Position numbers and translations under genes: made by a program. The notes below the pieces were generated by a model. It saw only the letters and a list, made by a program, of their open reading frames with translations. It did not search any database and was not told where the DNA came from. From NCBI GenBank assembly GCA_000621905.1, contig JHXB01000001.1:62001-126000 (forward strand): a DNA stretch of 64,000 nt. Reading direction: 5' to 3'. Source of the DNA: Lachnospiraceae bacterium NC2004. GTDB taxonomy: Bacteria; Bacillota; Clostridia; Lachnospirales; Lachnospiraceae. Of this stretch, positions 25,555-34,664 are shown one piece after another; within the stretch, counting starts at the first letter, position 1; each line of letters starts with the position of its first letter.

Positions 25555-26631
25555 ATGGAAGAATATATGAGAAGGGCGATCGTTCTTGCCAAGAGAGGTA
25601 CCGGCAATGTTGCTCCCAATCCTTTGGTCGGAGCTGTTATCGTGAAAGACGGCGAGATAATCGGTGAAGGCTGGCATAGAAGGTATGGTGACCTTCACGC
25701 TGAAAGACATGCGCTAGCCAATGTTAAGAAGTCTCCTAAAGGCGCTATAATGTTTGTGACATTAGAGCCGTGTTGCCACACCGGTAAGCAGCCACCTTGT
25801 ACTGAGGCTTTGGTTGAGGCAGGAATCAGTGAGGTTTATATAGGATCAAGAGACCCCAATCCACTGGTTTCCGGTAAAGGGGTAGCATTTCTTAAAGAAC
25901 ATGGAATTATAGTTCATGAGGATTTTTTAAGAGAAGAATGCGATGAGATTAATACAGTTTTCTTTCACTACATTAAAGACAAGACTCCTTATGTCGTCAT
26001 GAAATATGCGATGACTATAGATGGCAAGATTGCAACGGCCACTGACAAGAGCAAATGGATTACGTCAGAGGTGGCCAGAGAGCATGTACACAAGAAAAGA
26101 GGCATTTATACTGCAATTATGGTTGGCTCTAACACTGTACTTTACGATGATCCGATGCTTAATTGCAGAATAGAAGGAGGAAGGGACCCGGTTAGAATTG
26201 TTGTTGATTCTAAACTCGTTACTCCGATTGATTCTAAACTTGTTAAGACTGCTAAAGACATAAGGACTATAATATGTACTGCATCAGATGATGGTGACCT
26301 GATAAAGCAATATGAGAGTCATGATGTTGAGATTTTTAAATGCTCTTTAAAGGAGGGCCATATTGATCTTAAGGAGATGTTAGAGAAGCTCGGTGCAGAC
26401 GGAATAGACAGTATATATGTTGAAGGTGGCGCAGGACTACACTCTGCGATGCTTAAAGACAGACTATATAATAAGGCGGAGATTTACATTTCCCCTAAGA
26501 TATTTGGAGGGATTAATGCCAAGACTCCTGTCGGGGGCGAAGGTGTTGATGACCCGATTGATGCATTTGACATACATAATGTAAATGTTACAAGAATAGG
26601 TGATGACTTCCTCTTTGAGGGAGATTTTTAA
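25555..26631 (+). CDS. ribD: Riboflavin-specific deaminase/reductase
   Basis: A 358-residue bifunctional enzyme. The deaminase domain (residues 1 to about 145) has A-P-N-P-L-V-G-A, H-A-E-R-H-A and the zinc site P-C-C-H-T-G-K-Q-P-P-C. The reductase domain (about 146-358) has P-Y-V-V-M-K-Y-A-M-T-I-D-G-K-I-A and a V-E-G-G-A-G-L motif. It acts on the pyrimidine from GTP cyclohydrolase II. The ATG at 25543 is rejected because GGAG (25545-25548) lies downstream of it, spaced for 25555. First gene of ribD-ribE-ribBA-ribH. Confidence 0.95.
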   Translation: MEEYMRRAIVLAKRGTGNVAPNPLVGAVIVKDGEIIGEGWHRRYGDLHAERHALANVKKSPKGAIMFVTLEPCCHTGKQPPCTEALVEAGISEVYIGSRDPNPLVSGKGVAFLKEHGIIVHEDFLREECDEINTVFFHYIKDKTPYVVMKYAMTIDGKIATATDKSKWITSEVAREHVHKKRGIYTAIMVGSNTVLYDDPMLNCRIEGGRDPVRIVVDSKLVTPIDSKLVKTAKDIRTIICTASDDGDLIKQYESHDVEIFKCSLKEGHIDLKEMLEKLGADGIDSIYVEGGAGLHSAMLKDRLYNKAEIYISPKIFGGINAKTPVGGEGVDDPIDAFDIHNVNVTRIGDDFLFEGDF

Positions 26632-26644
26632 GGCGGGTGATTAG

Positions 26645-27292
26645 GTGTTTACCGGACTTATAGAAGAGCTCGGAGTACTTAAAGGAATTAAAAAGGGCGC
26701 TAACAGTGCAGTTCTTTCGATTTCGGCAAATGAAGTCTTAAACGGAACTAAAGTTGGGGACAGCATAGCGGTCAACGGCGTGTGCCTTACGGTTACAGGA
26801 TTGTTTGGATCTTATTTTACTGCTGATGTTATGCATGAGACGCTTAACAGGTCATCGATGTCTGATGTTAAGATTGGAGATAATGTCAATCTTGAGAGAG
26901 CGATGGCGCTTGGAGACAGGTTCGGCGGGCATATTGTCAGCGGACACATTGACGGAGTCGGTACAATAAGTGAGATTACCAAAGATGATAACGCAATATG
27001 GTTTCATTTTGATGCAGAACATGATATTATGAAATACGTTGTCATGAAAGGTTCTGTTACGATTGATGGAATAAGCCTTACTGTAGCTAAGGTTGACAAC
27101 AAAGGATTTATGATTTCTGCAATTCCACATACTGTTAAAGAGACGACACTATCTTCTAAGAGAGTAGGGGACAAGGTCAATATAGAAACAGATATCATCG
27201 GAAGATATGTTGAACACCTTATGGCATTTGATAAAGAGAATGAGTCCAAGTCAGGAATTACAAGAGAATTCCTTTTAAAGAATGGATTTTAG
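26645..27292 (+). CDS. ribE: Riboflavin synthase, alpha chain
   Basis: A 215-residue trimeric riboflavin synthase that dismutates two 6,7-dimethyl-8-ribityllumazine molecules. It starts with the family signature M-F-T-G-L-I-E-E-L-G and has two lumazine-binding halves: G-D-S-I-A-V-N-G-V-C-L-T-V near residue 38, and G-S-V-T-I-D-G-I-S-L-T-V near 137. The start codon is GTG, 13 nt after ribD. GGCGGGTGA precedes it. Confidence 0.95.
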   Translation: MFTGLIEELGVLKGIKKGANSAVLSISANEVLNGTKVGDSIAVNGVCLTVTGLFGSYFTADVMHETLNRSSMSDVKIGDNVNLERAMALGDRFGGHIVSGHIDGVGTISEITKDDNAIWFHFDAEHDIMKYVVMKGSVTIDGISLTVAKVDNKGFMISAIPHTVKETTLSSKRVGDKVNIETDIIGRYVEHLMAFDKENESKSGITREFLLKNGF

Positions 27293-27305
27293 AAAGGGAT
27301 AGTTT

Positions 27306-28496
27306 ATGAATACTATTGAAGAAGTATTAGAAGATTTAAAGAACGGTAAGATTGTTATGGTTATTGATGATCCTGATCGTGAGAACGAGGGAGACTTCAT
27401 TTGCGCAGGTGAATTTGCAACAACCGAGAATATTAATTTTATGGCGAGAAATGCATGTGGTCTTATATGTATGCCGATGTCTGAAGAATATGTCAAGAAG
27501 CTTCATATTCCTCAGATGGTTGATTACAATACTGACAATCATGAGACTGCATTTACAGTGTCGATCGACCATGTTGATACAACCACAGGTATATCGGCTG
27601 CTGAGCGATCTTTGACCGCCATCAAATGTTGTGAGGACGGCGCTAAGCCGGAGGATTTCAGAAGACCGGGTCATATGTTTCCACTTCTTGCTAAGAAGAA
27701 CGGTGTGTTAGAGAGAAACGGACACACTGAGGCGACGGTTGATCTTATGAGACTTGCGGGCCTTAAAGAAGTCGGACTTTGTTGCGAGATTATGAGAGAA
27801 GACGGTACGATGATGAGAACCGGAGAACTCTTAGAGCATGCCAAGAAGTGGAACCTTAAGGTCGCAACCATCAAGGACCTTCAGGAATACAGAAAGCTTA
27901 ACGACAAGCTTGTTGACAGAGTTACTACCGTTAAGATGCCGACCAAGTATGGCGAGTTTATGGCTTACGGATATGTCAATCGTTTAAATGGAGAACACCA
28001 TGTTGCTTTGGTAAAGGGTGATATAGGTGACGGTAAGGATATTTTGTGTCGAGTCCACTCAGAATGCCTTACAGGAGATACTTTTGGGTCTTTAAGATGT
28101 GACTGTGGAGAGCAGTTTGCTTCTGCTATGACTGCGATTGAGAAGGAGGGCAGAGGTGTTCTTCTCTATATGAGGCAGGAAGGTAGAGGTATAGGACTTA
28201 TTAATAAGCTTAAGGCTTATGAGTTACAGGAGCAGGGATTAGATACTCTTGAGGCGAATATTAAGCTTGGTTTTTCAGGTGATGAGAGAGAGTATTATAT
28301 CGGGGCTCAGATTCTTAGGGATTTGGGGGTTAAGACTATGAGACTCTTGACTAACAATCCTGACAAAGTTTATCAATTGAACGAGTTTGGAATGGAGATT
28401 AAGGAGAGAGTTCCAATTCAGATTGATGCAACTAAGTATGATTTATTCTATCTTAAGACCAAGCAGGATAAGATGGGGCATATACTTAATTATTAG
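27306..28496 (+). CDS. ribBA: 3,4-DHBP synthase / GTP cyclohydrolase II fusion
   Basis: A 396-residue fusion. Residues 1-200 form dihydroxybutanone-phosphate synthase ([19 protein letters not shown]). Residues about 205-396 form GTP cyclohydrolase II, with the zinc cysteines in [19 protein letters not shown] and the R-Q-E-G-R-G-I-G-L motif. It makes both precursors of riboflavin. It starts 13 nt after ribE. Confidence 0.97.
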   Translation: MNTIEEVLEDLKNGKIVMVIDDPDRENEGDFICAGEFATTENINFMARNACGLICMPMSEEYVKKLHIPQMVDYNTDNHETAFTVSIDHVDTTTGISAAERSLTAIKCCEDGAKPEDFRRPGHMFPLLAKKNGVLERNGHTEATVDLMRLAGLKEVGLCCEIMREDGTMMRTGELLEHAKKWNLKVATIKDLQEYRKLNDKLVDRVTTVKMPTKYGEFMAYGYVNRLNGEHHVALVKGDIGDGKDILCRVHSECLTGDTFGSLRCDCGEQFASAMTAIEKEGRGVLLYMRQEGRGIGLINKLKAYELQEQGLDTLEANIKLGFSGDEREYYIGAQILRDLGVKTMRLLTNNPDKVYQLNEFGMEIKERVPIQIDATKYDLFYLKTKQDKMGHILNY

Positions 28497-28647
28497 ATAA
28501 ATCTATCAGCGAGGTCTGTACGTGACAGACTCGCGCTGATTAAGATACTAAATAATCCTGTCATGACTTCACGTAGCGAAGAATCTTTATCCCGAATAAA
28601 ATGAGGGATAACAAATAAAGAACAATATATTATAAAGGAGAACAATT
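28497..28647 (+). promoter_or_regulatory. Structured leader between ribBA and ribH
   Basis: A 151-nt gap with three hairpins: a long one at 28505-28540 (7 bp, then 6 bp around a small internal loop), a short one at 28567-28581 (CTTC/GAAG), and TTATCCC with GGGATAA (28587-28611). None has a T-tract. The gap may control ribH expression or be a processing site. It does not match the FMN riboswitch consensus as far as I can tell. Confidence 0.4.
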
Positions 28648-29115
28648 ATGAACAAATTTGAAGGAAACCTTATACCAAGCGAAGTAAAGATCGGTATTAT
28701 TGTTGCAAGGTTCAACGATTTTATTACCGGTAAGTTGCTTGATGGTGCGATGGATGGCTTGAAGCGTCATGAAGTACCTGAGGAGAATATTGATGTTGCG
28801 TACGTTCCTGGCGCTTTTGAGATTCCTCTTATTGCCAAGAAGATGGCTAAGTCAGGTAAGTATGATGCTGTTATCGCACTTGGCGCAGTTATCAGAGGTT
28901 CAACAACTCACTATGATTATGTATGTAACGAAGTAAGCAAGGGTATTGCAAGTGTTTCGCTTGACGCTGAGATTCCTGTTATGTTTGGTGTAATTACCAC
29001 AGAGAATATTGAGCAGGCTATTGAGAGAGCCGGTTCTAAGGCTGGTAACAAGGGTTATGAGTGTGCTCTTGGTGCTATCGAGATGATTAATCTTATCAAG
29101 AACTTAGAGGCTTGA
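28648..29115 (+). CDS. ribH: 6,7-dimethyl-8-ribityllumazine synthase
   Basis: A 155-residue lumazine synthase that joins the ribitylamino-pyrimidine with dihydroxybutanone phosphate. Motifs: [32 protein letters not shown] (with the catalytic His) and [15 protein letters not shown] lies 8 nt before the ATG. It is separated from ribBA by a structured 151-nt leader, unlike the tight spacing of the other rib genes. Confidence 0.97.
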   Translation: MNKFEGNLIPSEVKIGIIVARFNDFITGKLLDGAMDGLKRHEVPEENIDVAYVPGAFEIPLIAKKMAKSGKYDAVIALGAVIRGSTTHYDYVCNEVSKGIASVSLDAEIPVMFGVITTENIEQAIERAGSKAGNKGYECALGAIEMINLIKNLEA

Positions 29116-29140
29116 ACTTGATTTTTATATGATGTATAAT
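29112..29140 (+). promoter_or_regulatory. Promoter of gatCAB
   Basis: TTGAAC (29112-29117, overlapping the ribH stop), 17 bp, TATAAT (29135-29140), 51 nt before gatC. Confidence 0.7.
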
Positions 29141-29190
29141 ACCGTATTGTGTGAATATGGGGCGGTATGCCCGGAATAGAGGTTTAGAAT

Positions 29191-29484
29191 ATGGCAAATG
29201 TTATTTCCGACGAAACCATTGATTATGTAGGAATCCTTGCTAAACTAGAACTTTCTGATGCTGAGAAAGAGGATGCTAAGAAGGACCTTGGAAGGATGTT
29301 AGATTACATAGATCAGCTTAATGAGCTTGACACTTCGAACGTTGAGCCTATGTCGCATGTATTTCCTGTTGACAATGTCTTTAGAGAGGATGTTGTTACT
29401 AATGGAGACAATTCAGAAGCGGTACTCAAGAATGCACCTGAGCGTAAGGACGATACCTACGTGGTGCCTATGACGGTAGAGTAG
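29191..29484 (+). CDS. gatC: Glutamyl-tRNA(Gln)/aspartyl-tRNA(Asn) amidotransferase subunit C
   Basis: A 97-residue GatC, the small subunit that holds GatA and GatB together. Family signature: [10 protein letters not shown] near residue 12 and [10 protein letters not shown] near 50. It is the first gene of gatC-gatA-gatB, the pathway that makes Gln-tRNA (and possibly Asn-tRNA) by transamidation. It lies 11 nt before gatA. Confidence 0.95.
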   Translation: MANVISDETIDYVGILAKLELSDAEKEDAKKDLGRMLDYIDQLNELDTSNVEPMSHVFPVDNVFREDVVTNGDNSEAVLKNAPERKDDTYVVPMTVE

Positions 29485-29495
29485 GAGGTTTAGCT

Positions 29496-30953
29496 TTGAG
29501 TCTAATGGATAAAACAGCCCTTGAGATTGGGGCTATGATTAAGAATAAAGAGATATCAGCGGTTGAAGCTGCTAAGGAATCCCTTAATGCTATTAAGGAG
29601 ACTGAGAGCAAGGTTAATGCATTTGTTACTGTACTTGATGATGATCAAGTCATAAAAGATGCTGAGGATGTTCAAGCTAAGATTGAGAGCGGAGAGATCA
29701 ACAGCCCATTAGCAGGCGTTCCTGTTGCAATTAAGGATAATATGTGTACTGAAGGAGTTCTTACCACATGTAGTTCTAAGATTCTTTCTAATTTTAATCC
29801 TACGTTTTCATCGGATGCAGTGCTTAGACTTAAGAATGCCGGCGCTATTATGGTTGGTAAGGCTAACATGGATGAATTTGCCATGGGTAGCACTACAGAG
29901 ACTTCATACTACGGTGCTACTAAGAATCCTTGGGACTTAGAGAGAGTTCCGGGTGGTTCGTCAGGTGGATCATGTGCTGCTGTTGCAGCCGGTGAAGTTC
30001 CATATGCGCTTGGTTCAGATACAGGAGGAAGTATCAGACAGCCGGCATCATTTTGTGGTGTAACCGGTATCAAGCCTACATACGGTACGGTTTCAAGGTA
30101 TGGTCTTATTGCGTATGGTTCATCATTAGATCAGATTGGACCTATTGCTAAAGATATTTCAGATTGTGCTACAATATTAGAGACGATTTCGGGTCATGAT
30201 ATTAAAGACAGCACAAGCATTTTAAGAGATGATTATAATTTTACATCGGCGCTTGTTGATGATGTTAAAGGCTTTAAGATTGGTATTCCTAAAGCATATT
30301 ACGGAGAAGGTCTTGATGCAGAAGTTAAAGAGCAGGTTATGAAAGTTGCCAAGACTCTTGAAGAGAAGGGCGCAATCATTGAAGAGTTTGACCTCGATTT
30401 GGTTGATTATGCAATTCCTGCTTATTACGTTATTGCCTGTGCTGAGGCAAGTTCTAACTTAGAGAGATTTGATGGAGTTAAGTACGGATACAGAACTGCC
30501 GAATACGAAGGACTCCACAACATGTACAAGAAGACAAGATCTGAAGGTTTTGGTGCCGAGGTTAAGAGACGTATCATGCTTGGTTCGTTCGTTCTATCAT
30601 CAGGTTATTATGATGCGTATTATCTTAAGGCGCTTAGAACCAAGGCTCTTCTTAAGAAGGCGTTTGATGAAGCATTTGCTAAATATGACATGATCCTTGC
30701 TCCTGCAGCTCCTACGGTTGCACCTAAGCTTGGTGATTCGTTAAGTGATCCAATTAAGATGTATCTTGGTGATATATATACGATTTCCGTTAACTTGTGC
30801 GGTTTGCCTGGAGTTTCAATTCCTGCAGGCCTTACTCCTTCCGGACTTCCTGTCGGAGCGCAACTTATCGGTAATGTATTCGAAGAGAAGAAACTTATTC
30901 AGGCAGCATACAGTTATGAGCGTACACTTGATTGGTCGCTCCCAAGCATTTAG
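29496..30953 (+). CDS. gatA: Glutamyl-tRNA(Gln) amidotransferase subunit A
   Basis: A 485-residue amidase-family subunit that releases ammonia from glutamine. The Ser-Ser-Lys catalytic set is visible: A-I-K-D-N-M near residue 77, and G-G-S-S-G-G-S with G-S-D-T-G-G-S-I-R-Q-P-A near 150-180. The start is TTG: AGGAGG (29483-29488) lies 7 nt upstream of TTG at 29496, while the next ATG is 16 nt away. Confidence 0.96.
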   Translation: MSLMDKTALEIGAMIKNKEISAVEAAKESLNAIKETESKVNAFVTVLDDDQVIKDAEDVQAKIESGEINSPLAGVPVAIKDNMCTEGVLTTCSSKILSNFNPTFSSDAVLRLKNAGAIMVGKANMDEFAMGSTTETSYYGATKNPWDLERVPGGSSGGSCAAVAAGEVPYALGSDTGGSIRQPASFCGVTGIKPTYGTVSRYGLIAYGSSLDQIGPIAKDISDCATILETISGHDIKDSTSILRDDYNFTSALVDDVKGFKIGIPKAYYGEGLDAEVKEQVMKVAKTLEEKGAIIEEFDLDLVDYAIPAYYVIACAEASSNLERFDGVKYGYRTAEYEGLHNMYKKTRSEGFGAEVKRRIMLGSFVLSSGYYDAYYLKALRTKALLKKAFDEAFAKYDMILAPAAPTVAPKLGDSLSDPIKMYLGDIYTISVNLCGLPGVSIPAGLTPSGLPVGAQLIGNVFEEKKLIQAAYSYERTLDWSLPSI

Positions 30954-30968
30954 GAAGGAGGGTTTTAG

Positions 30969-32408
30969 ATGTCTAAGGAATACGAAACAGTCATAGGTCT
31001 TGAGGTTCACGTTGAGCTTGCAACCAAGACCAAGATATTCTGCGGATGCTCGACTGCATTTGGCGGAGCACCTAATACCCACACTTGTCCTGTATGTACA
31101 GGTATGCCGGGTTCACTTCCTGTTCTTAACAAGCAGGTTGTTGAATATGCTATAGGTGTAGGACTTGCTACTAACTGTTCAATTACACAGTATTGTAAGT
31201 TTGATAGAAAGAATTATTTTTATCCTGATAATCCTCAGAACTACCAGATTTCTCAGCTTTATCTTCCTATATGCCGTAATGGTCATGTAGATATTGAGGT
31301 TGACGGTGTTAAGAAAGCTGTTGGAATTCATGAGATTCATATGGAGGAAGACGCAGGTAAGCTCGTTCATGATGAGTGGGAGAATACCTCACTTGTTGAT
31401 TTTAACCGTTCAGGTGTACCTCTTATCGAGATAGTATCAGAGCCTGACATGAGAAGTGCTGATGAAGTCATTGCGTACTTAGAGAAATTAAGACTTATCA
31501 TTCAGTATTTGGGAGCTTCAGATTGTAAGTTAAATGAAGGCTCAATGCGTGCGGATGTTAACCTGTCAATCAGAGAGGTTGGCGCTACTGAATTCGGAAC
31601 TCGTACAGAGATGAAGAACCTTAATTCATTTAAGGCTATTGCCAGAGCTATTGAGGCAGAGAAGGTTAGACAGATTGATATCATCGAATCAGGTAAAGAG
31701 GTTGTTCAGGAGACTCGTCGTTGGAATGATGATAAGGAATATTCTTACGCTATGCGTTCTAAGGAAGATGCGCAGGATTACAGATATTTCCCTGAGCCTG
31801 ACTTAGTTCCTATCTCAATCTCTGATGAGTGGATTGCCAAGATTAAGGATGCACAGCCTGAATTTAGAGATGAGAAGAAGGTAAGATATAAAGAAGAGTA
31901 TGATCTTCCTGAGTATGATATTGATATTATCACTAACTCTAAGCATTTGGCTGATATATTTGAAGAGACAATCAGTATTACCAACAAGCCTAAAGAAGTG
32001 TCTAACTGGCTTATGGGTGATACAATGAAGCTTCTTAAATCAGAGGAGAAGAGTGTTGAGGACATAAGCTTTTCTCCTAAGAATCTTGCAAGACTCATTG
32101 ATATTATCGATGAGGGCAAGATTAACCGTACTATGGCTAAAGAGGTGTTTGAGAATATTTTCAAGGATGATGTCGATCCTGATAAATATATCGAAGAGCA
32201 TGACATGGGTATGGTTAGCGATGACGGAGCGTTAAAGACTACTATCGAGGAGATTGTAGCTAACAATCCACAGTCCGTTGCCGATTACAAGGGCGGTAAG
32301 ACCAAGGCTATGGGCTTCTTGGTCGGACAGACAATGAAGGCGATGAAGGGCAAGGCAGATCCTGCATCGGTTAATAAGATTCTTAAAGGGATTCTTGATA
32401 ATATTTAA
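30969..32408 (+). CDS. gatB: Aspartyl/glutamyl-tRNA amidotransferase subunit B
   Basis: A 479-residue GatB, the kinase subunit that activates the misacylated tRNA. It begins with V-I-G-L-E-V-H-V-E-L and has the zinc cysteines C-G-C-S with C-P-V-C near residues 18-45. Further on are D-R-K-N-Y-F-Y-P-D-N-P-Q-N-Y-Q-I and Y-R-Y-F-P-E-P-D-L. The C-terminal YqeY-like domain ends the protein. AAGGAGGG lies 7 nt before the ATG. A strong terminator follows. Confidence 0.97.
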   Translation: MSKEYETVIGLEVHVELATKTKIFCGCSTAFGGAPNTHTCPVCTGMPGSLPVLNKQVVEYAIGVGLATNCSITQYCKFDRKNYFYPDNPQNYQISQLYLPICRNGHVDIEVDGVKKAVGIHEIHMEEDAGKLVHDEWENTSLVDFNRSGVPLIEIVSEPDMRSADEVIAYLEKLRLIIQYLGASDCKLNEGSMRADVNLSIREVGATEFGTRTEMKNLNSFKAIARAIEAEKVRQIDIIESGKEVVQETRRWNDDKEYSYAMRSKEDAQDYRYFPEPDLVPISISDEWIAKIKDAQPEFRDEKKVRYKEEYDLPEYDIDIITNSKHLADIFEETISITNKPKEVSNWLMGDTMKLLKSEEKSVEDISFSPKNLARLIDIIDEGKINRTMAKEVFENIFKDDVDPDKYIEEHDMGMVSDDGALKTTIEEIVANNPQSVADYKGGKTKAMGFLVGQTMKAMKGKADPASVNKILKGILDNI

Positions 32409-32418
32409 GAGTATAAAT

Positions 32419-32454
32419 GAGTAGGAGAGGATATCCCCTCCTGCTCAATTTTTT
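32419..32454 (+). terminator. Intrinsic terminator of gatCAB
   Basis: A 12-bp stem with one mismatch (32419-32430 with 32435-32446), an ATAT loop and six T, 11 nt after the gatB stop. The next gene's ribosome binding site follows at once. Confidence 0.85.
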
Positions 32455-32471
32455 GGAGGAACATATAAGAG

Positions 32472-34106
32472 ATGAAGAGCACAAAAAGGAAACTTAATAA
32501 TAATACCAGGCGTGAATTGGCGACTTCATTTGCAAGACTATGCGGAATTGTTATAGCTGCCTTTACTACTTTTTTGTTTGGAATATTGTTTTTATCGTCT
32601 GCTTTACAAACCACTGAGGTCAGGATGGTATCAGCCGATGAAGCGTACGACACTGTTGTCAACAAGCTATCAGAAGGCGTGGAAACTGTAATTTATCACA
32701 GCGACAATATTCTAATGAATATTATTGTGTTAGCTTTGTTTGCTTTGATAGTGTTTAAGTTTTTGCCAATTATATCTAAATTATCACTTAAGTCAGAGCT
32801 TATATTGATTGGTATATTGACATTGGTGGTTGGTACCGTATGGGTTATATGTTCTAGTGTCAGCCCAACTGAGGATTCTTACATAGTGACTAATGCATCA
32901 GTTCTTGCGGCAAATGATGACTTCAGTTTTCTTGGTGACGAGTATTTTAACAGATATCCCTATCAGCTTGGATACGTATTGTTTAATGAGGCTATAGTTC
33001 GCATGGCTCATTTGTTTACGGATACCGACCAATTAATCTATCTGGAAGTTGTTAATGTTATATTTCTTGCCATATTATATCTTGTGGTTATATTGATTAA
33101 TCATTATATATTTGAAGATGAAAGGGTACGACATGTCACAGTGTTTTTGCTGATTTTTTGCTTTCAGCCGATCATTTCAGCTTCGTTTCTATACGGAATA
33201 ATACCCGGATTTACGTTTTCAGCATTGGCAATTCTTATGCAGATATTATATATTAAGGAGAAGAGTAAAAGAATCTTTCCCGTACTCAGTGTACTATTTC
33301 TTGGGATGGCAATTATGTTAAAGTCCAATAATTATATTGTTCTTATAGCAATGTTGATCATTGGGATAGTTAATATGTTTATGAGAAAGCATTATGTCAA
33401 AGATCTTATTTTTATGGCACTGCTTGTTGCTGTCTCCATGTCGGTGCAGCCGATTGTGAAGCATGTGTATGAATCAAGGAGCGGTGTTGATATAAAAGAT
33501 GGAATTCCTTATATATCATGGATCGCCATGGGCTTTAGTGAGGCGGAGAATGCTCCCGGATGGTATAATCCTTATCGCACGGTGGTTTTGGATGATGAGG
33601 TTAATCATGACAGGAAAATGATGGCTGAAAAATCAAAGGATTACTTAAGCGAACGCATTGATGAGTTTAATTCTGATCCATATTACCGCAATGATTTCTT
33701 CTACAAAAAATTCGTTTCACAATGGAACGAGACGAGCTATCAAAGTATTTGGAATAATCAGGTTAGACTGCAATATGGGCCGAAGATTGGAATTGCTGAC
33801 TTGATATGCGGTGAAGGCGAAAAACATATGCTGAGATTTATGGATAATTACGCTATGTTGGTGTTTTTGGGTGCTTTTGTGGCTAGCATTGCCTGTCTTA
33901 AGAAGAGAGATTTTATGTATTATGTGATGCCGCTTGTTGTTCTTGGAGGAATGCTTTATCATCTTTTATCCGAGGCAAAGTCTCAGTATGCTCTGCCTTA
34001 CTTCATCTTTATGTGTGGTTTTGCGGCGTATGGAATGTGTATATTATACGATCGATTTGTTGATTCTCTTGATAGTAAGGGAAAGATAAGGCAATTCTTC
34101 ACATAA
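32472..34106 (+). CDS. Multi-pass GT-C-like membrane glycosyltransferase (putative)
   Basis: A 544-residue integral membrane protein with roughly a dozen hydrophobic segments. After TM2-3 an extracytoplasmic stretch contains E-D-S-Y-I-V and Y-F-N-R-Y-P-Y-Q-L-G, where GT-C (ArnT/PMT-like) enzymes keep their catalytic acid. A large outer loop (S-W-I-A-M-G, about residues 350-440) is rich in charged residues. These enzymes move sugars from polyprenyl-phosphate donors. Donor and acceptor are unknown, and the assignment rests on topology and these motifs. It has a GGAGGAAC site and follows the gatCAB terminator. Confidence 0.6.
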   Translation: MKSTKRKLNNNTRRELATSFARLCGIVIAAFTTFLFGILFLSSALQTTEVRMVSADEAYDTVVNKLSEGVETVIYHSDNILMNIIVLALFALIVFKFLPIISKLSLKSELILIGILTLVVGTVWVICSSVSPTEDSYIVTNASVLAANDDFSFLGDEYFNRYPYQLGYVLFNEAIVRMAHLFTDTDQLIYLEVVNVIFLAILYLVVILINHYIFEDERVRHVTVFLLIFCFQPIISASFLYGIIPGFTFSALAILMQILYIKEKSKRIFPVLSVLFLGMAIMLKSNNYIVLIAMLIIGIVNMFMRKHYVKDLIFMALLVAVSMSVQPIVKHVYESRSGVDIKDGIPYISWIAMGFSEAENAPGWYNPYRTVVLDDEVNHDRKMMAEKSKDYLSERIDEFNSDPYYRNDFFYKKFVSQWNETSYQSIWNNQVRLQYGPKIGIADLICGEGEKHMLRFMDNYAMLVFLGAFVASIACLKKRDFMYYVMPLVVLGGMLYHLLSEAKSQYALPYFIFMCGFAAYGMCILYDRFVDSLDSKGKIRQFFT

Positions 34107-34146
34107 AACGGTGATTAATGTCATTTGACAATATATGGATTACATG

Positions 34147-34174
34147 CAAAAAGGGGAAGCGTAAAGCTTCCCCT
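34147..34174 (-). terminator. Terminator of the PilZ gene
   Basis: A 9-bp stem (34152-34160 with 34166-34174), loop GTAAA. On the minus strand it is followed by TTTTT (34151-34147), which suits the minus-strand gene just before it. Confidence 0.8.
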
Positions 34175-34189
34175 GATATTGTTATATGA

Positions 34190-34555
34190 TTATTGTTCCT
34201 CTGATTCAAGTTGATCTTCGTACTTCTTAAATGCGGGATGTAAGATCTCAGGAAGACCTACAAATTCACATCCATAAATGAAGCCTTCATCGGTCTTCTG
34301 AATGCGGACAATCTTAACAACGGTATAAACTAGGTTGTCACTGGCGCCTAAGATAATCTTGGCGTTGAAATAGAAGTTCAATGGGAGAATACTCTTGCTT
34401 GTAAAGCCGATTCCCCTTGTTGAAACATCAAATACTTCTATGTCAGCCTCCTCGATGTTAGCCTTGACATTGTCCTGGCAGAAAAGGTCTGAAATAGTTA
34501 AATCAAGCTTGATAGGCAGTCTCTTGGCACGCCTTTTATCCATTGGATTTGACAT
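34190..34555 (-). CDS. PilZ-domain protein
   Basis: A 121-residue PilZ protein, a likely receptor for cyclic di-GMP. The two binding motifs are present: R-R-A-K-R (R8-x3-R12) and D-V-S-T-R-G-I-G-F (D/N-x-S-x-x-G) near residues 43-51. It has no other domain, so it probably acts by binding a partner. On the minus strand AGGAGGG precedes the ATG, and an extended -10 TGATATAAT lies at 34597-34589. It is divergent from the GH3 lipoprotein gene. Confidence 0.85.
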   Translation of the reverse strand: MSNPMDKRRAKRLPIKLDLTISDLFCQDNVKANIEEADIEVFDVSTRGIGFTSKSILPLNFYFNAKIILGASDNLVYTVVKIVRIQKTDEGFIYGCEFVGLPEILHPAFKKYEDQLESEEQ

Positions 34556-34588
34556 AATAATCCCTCCTAAGTTTATGAAACTATTATC

Positions 34589-34636
34589 ATTATATCAAAA
34601 AAAACTGTTGATTTCTACAAGAAAATGAATGATAAT
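34589..34636. promoter_or_regulatory. Divergent promoters, PilZ gene and GH3 lipoprotein gene
   Basis: Minus strand: extended -10 TGATATAAT at 34597-34589. Plus strand: TTGATT (34608-34613), 17 bp, GATAAT (34631-34636), 28 nt before the GH3 start. Confidence 0.6.
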
Positions 34637-34664
34637 TATATAAAAATACGGAGAATCACATGAA

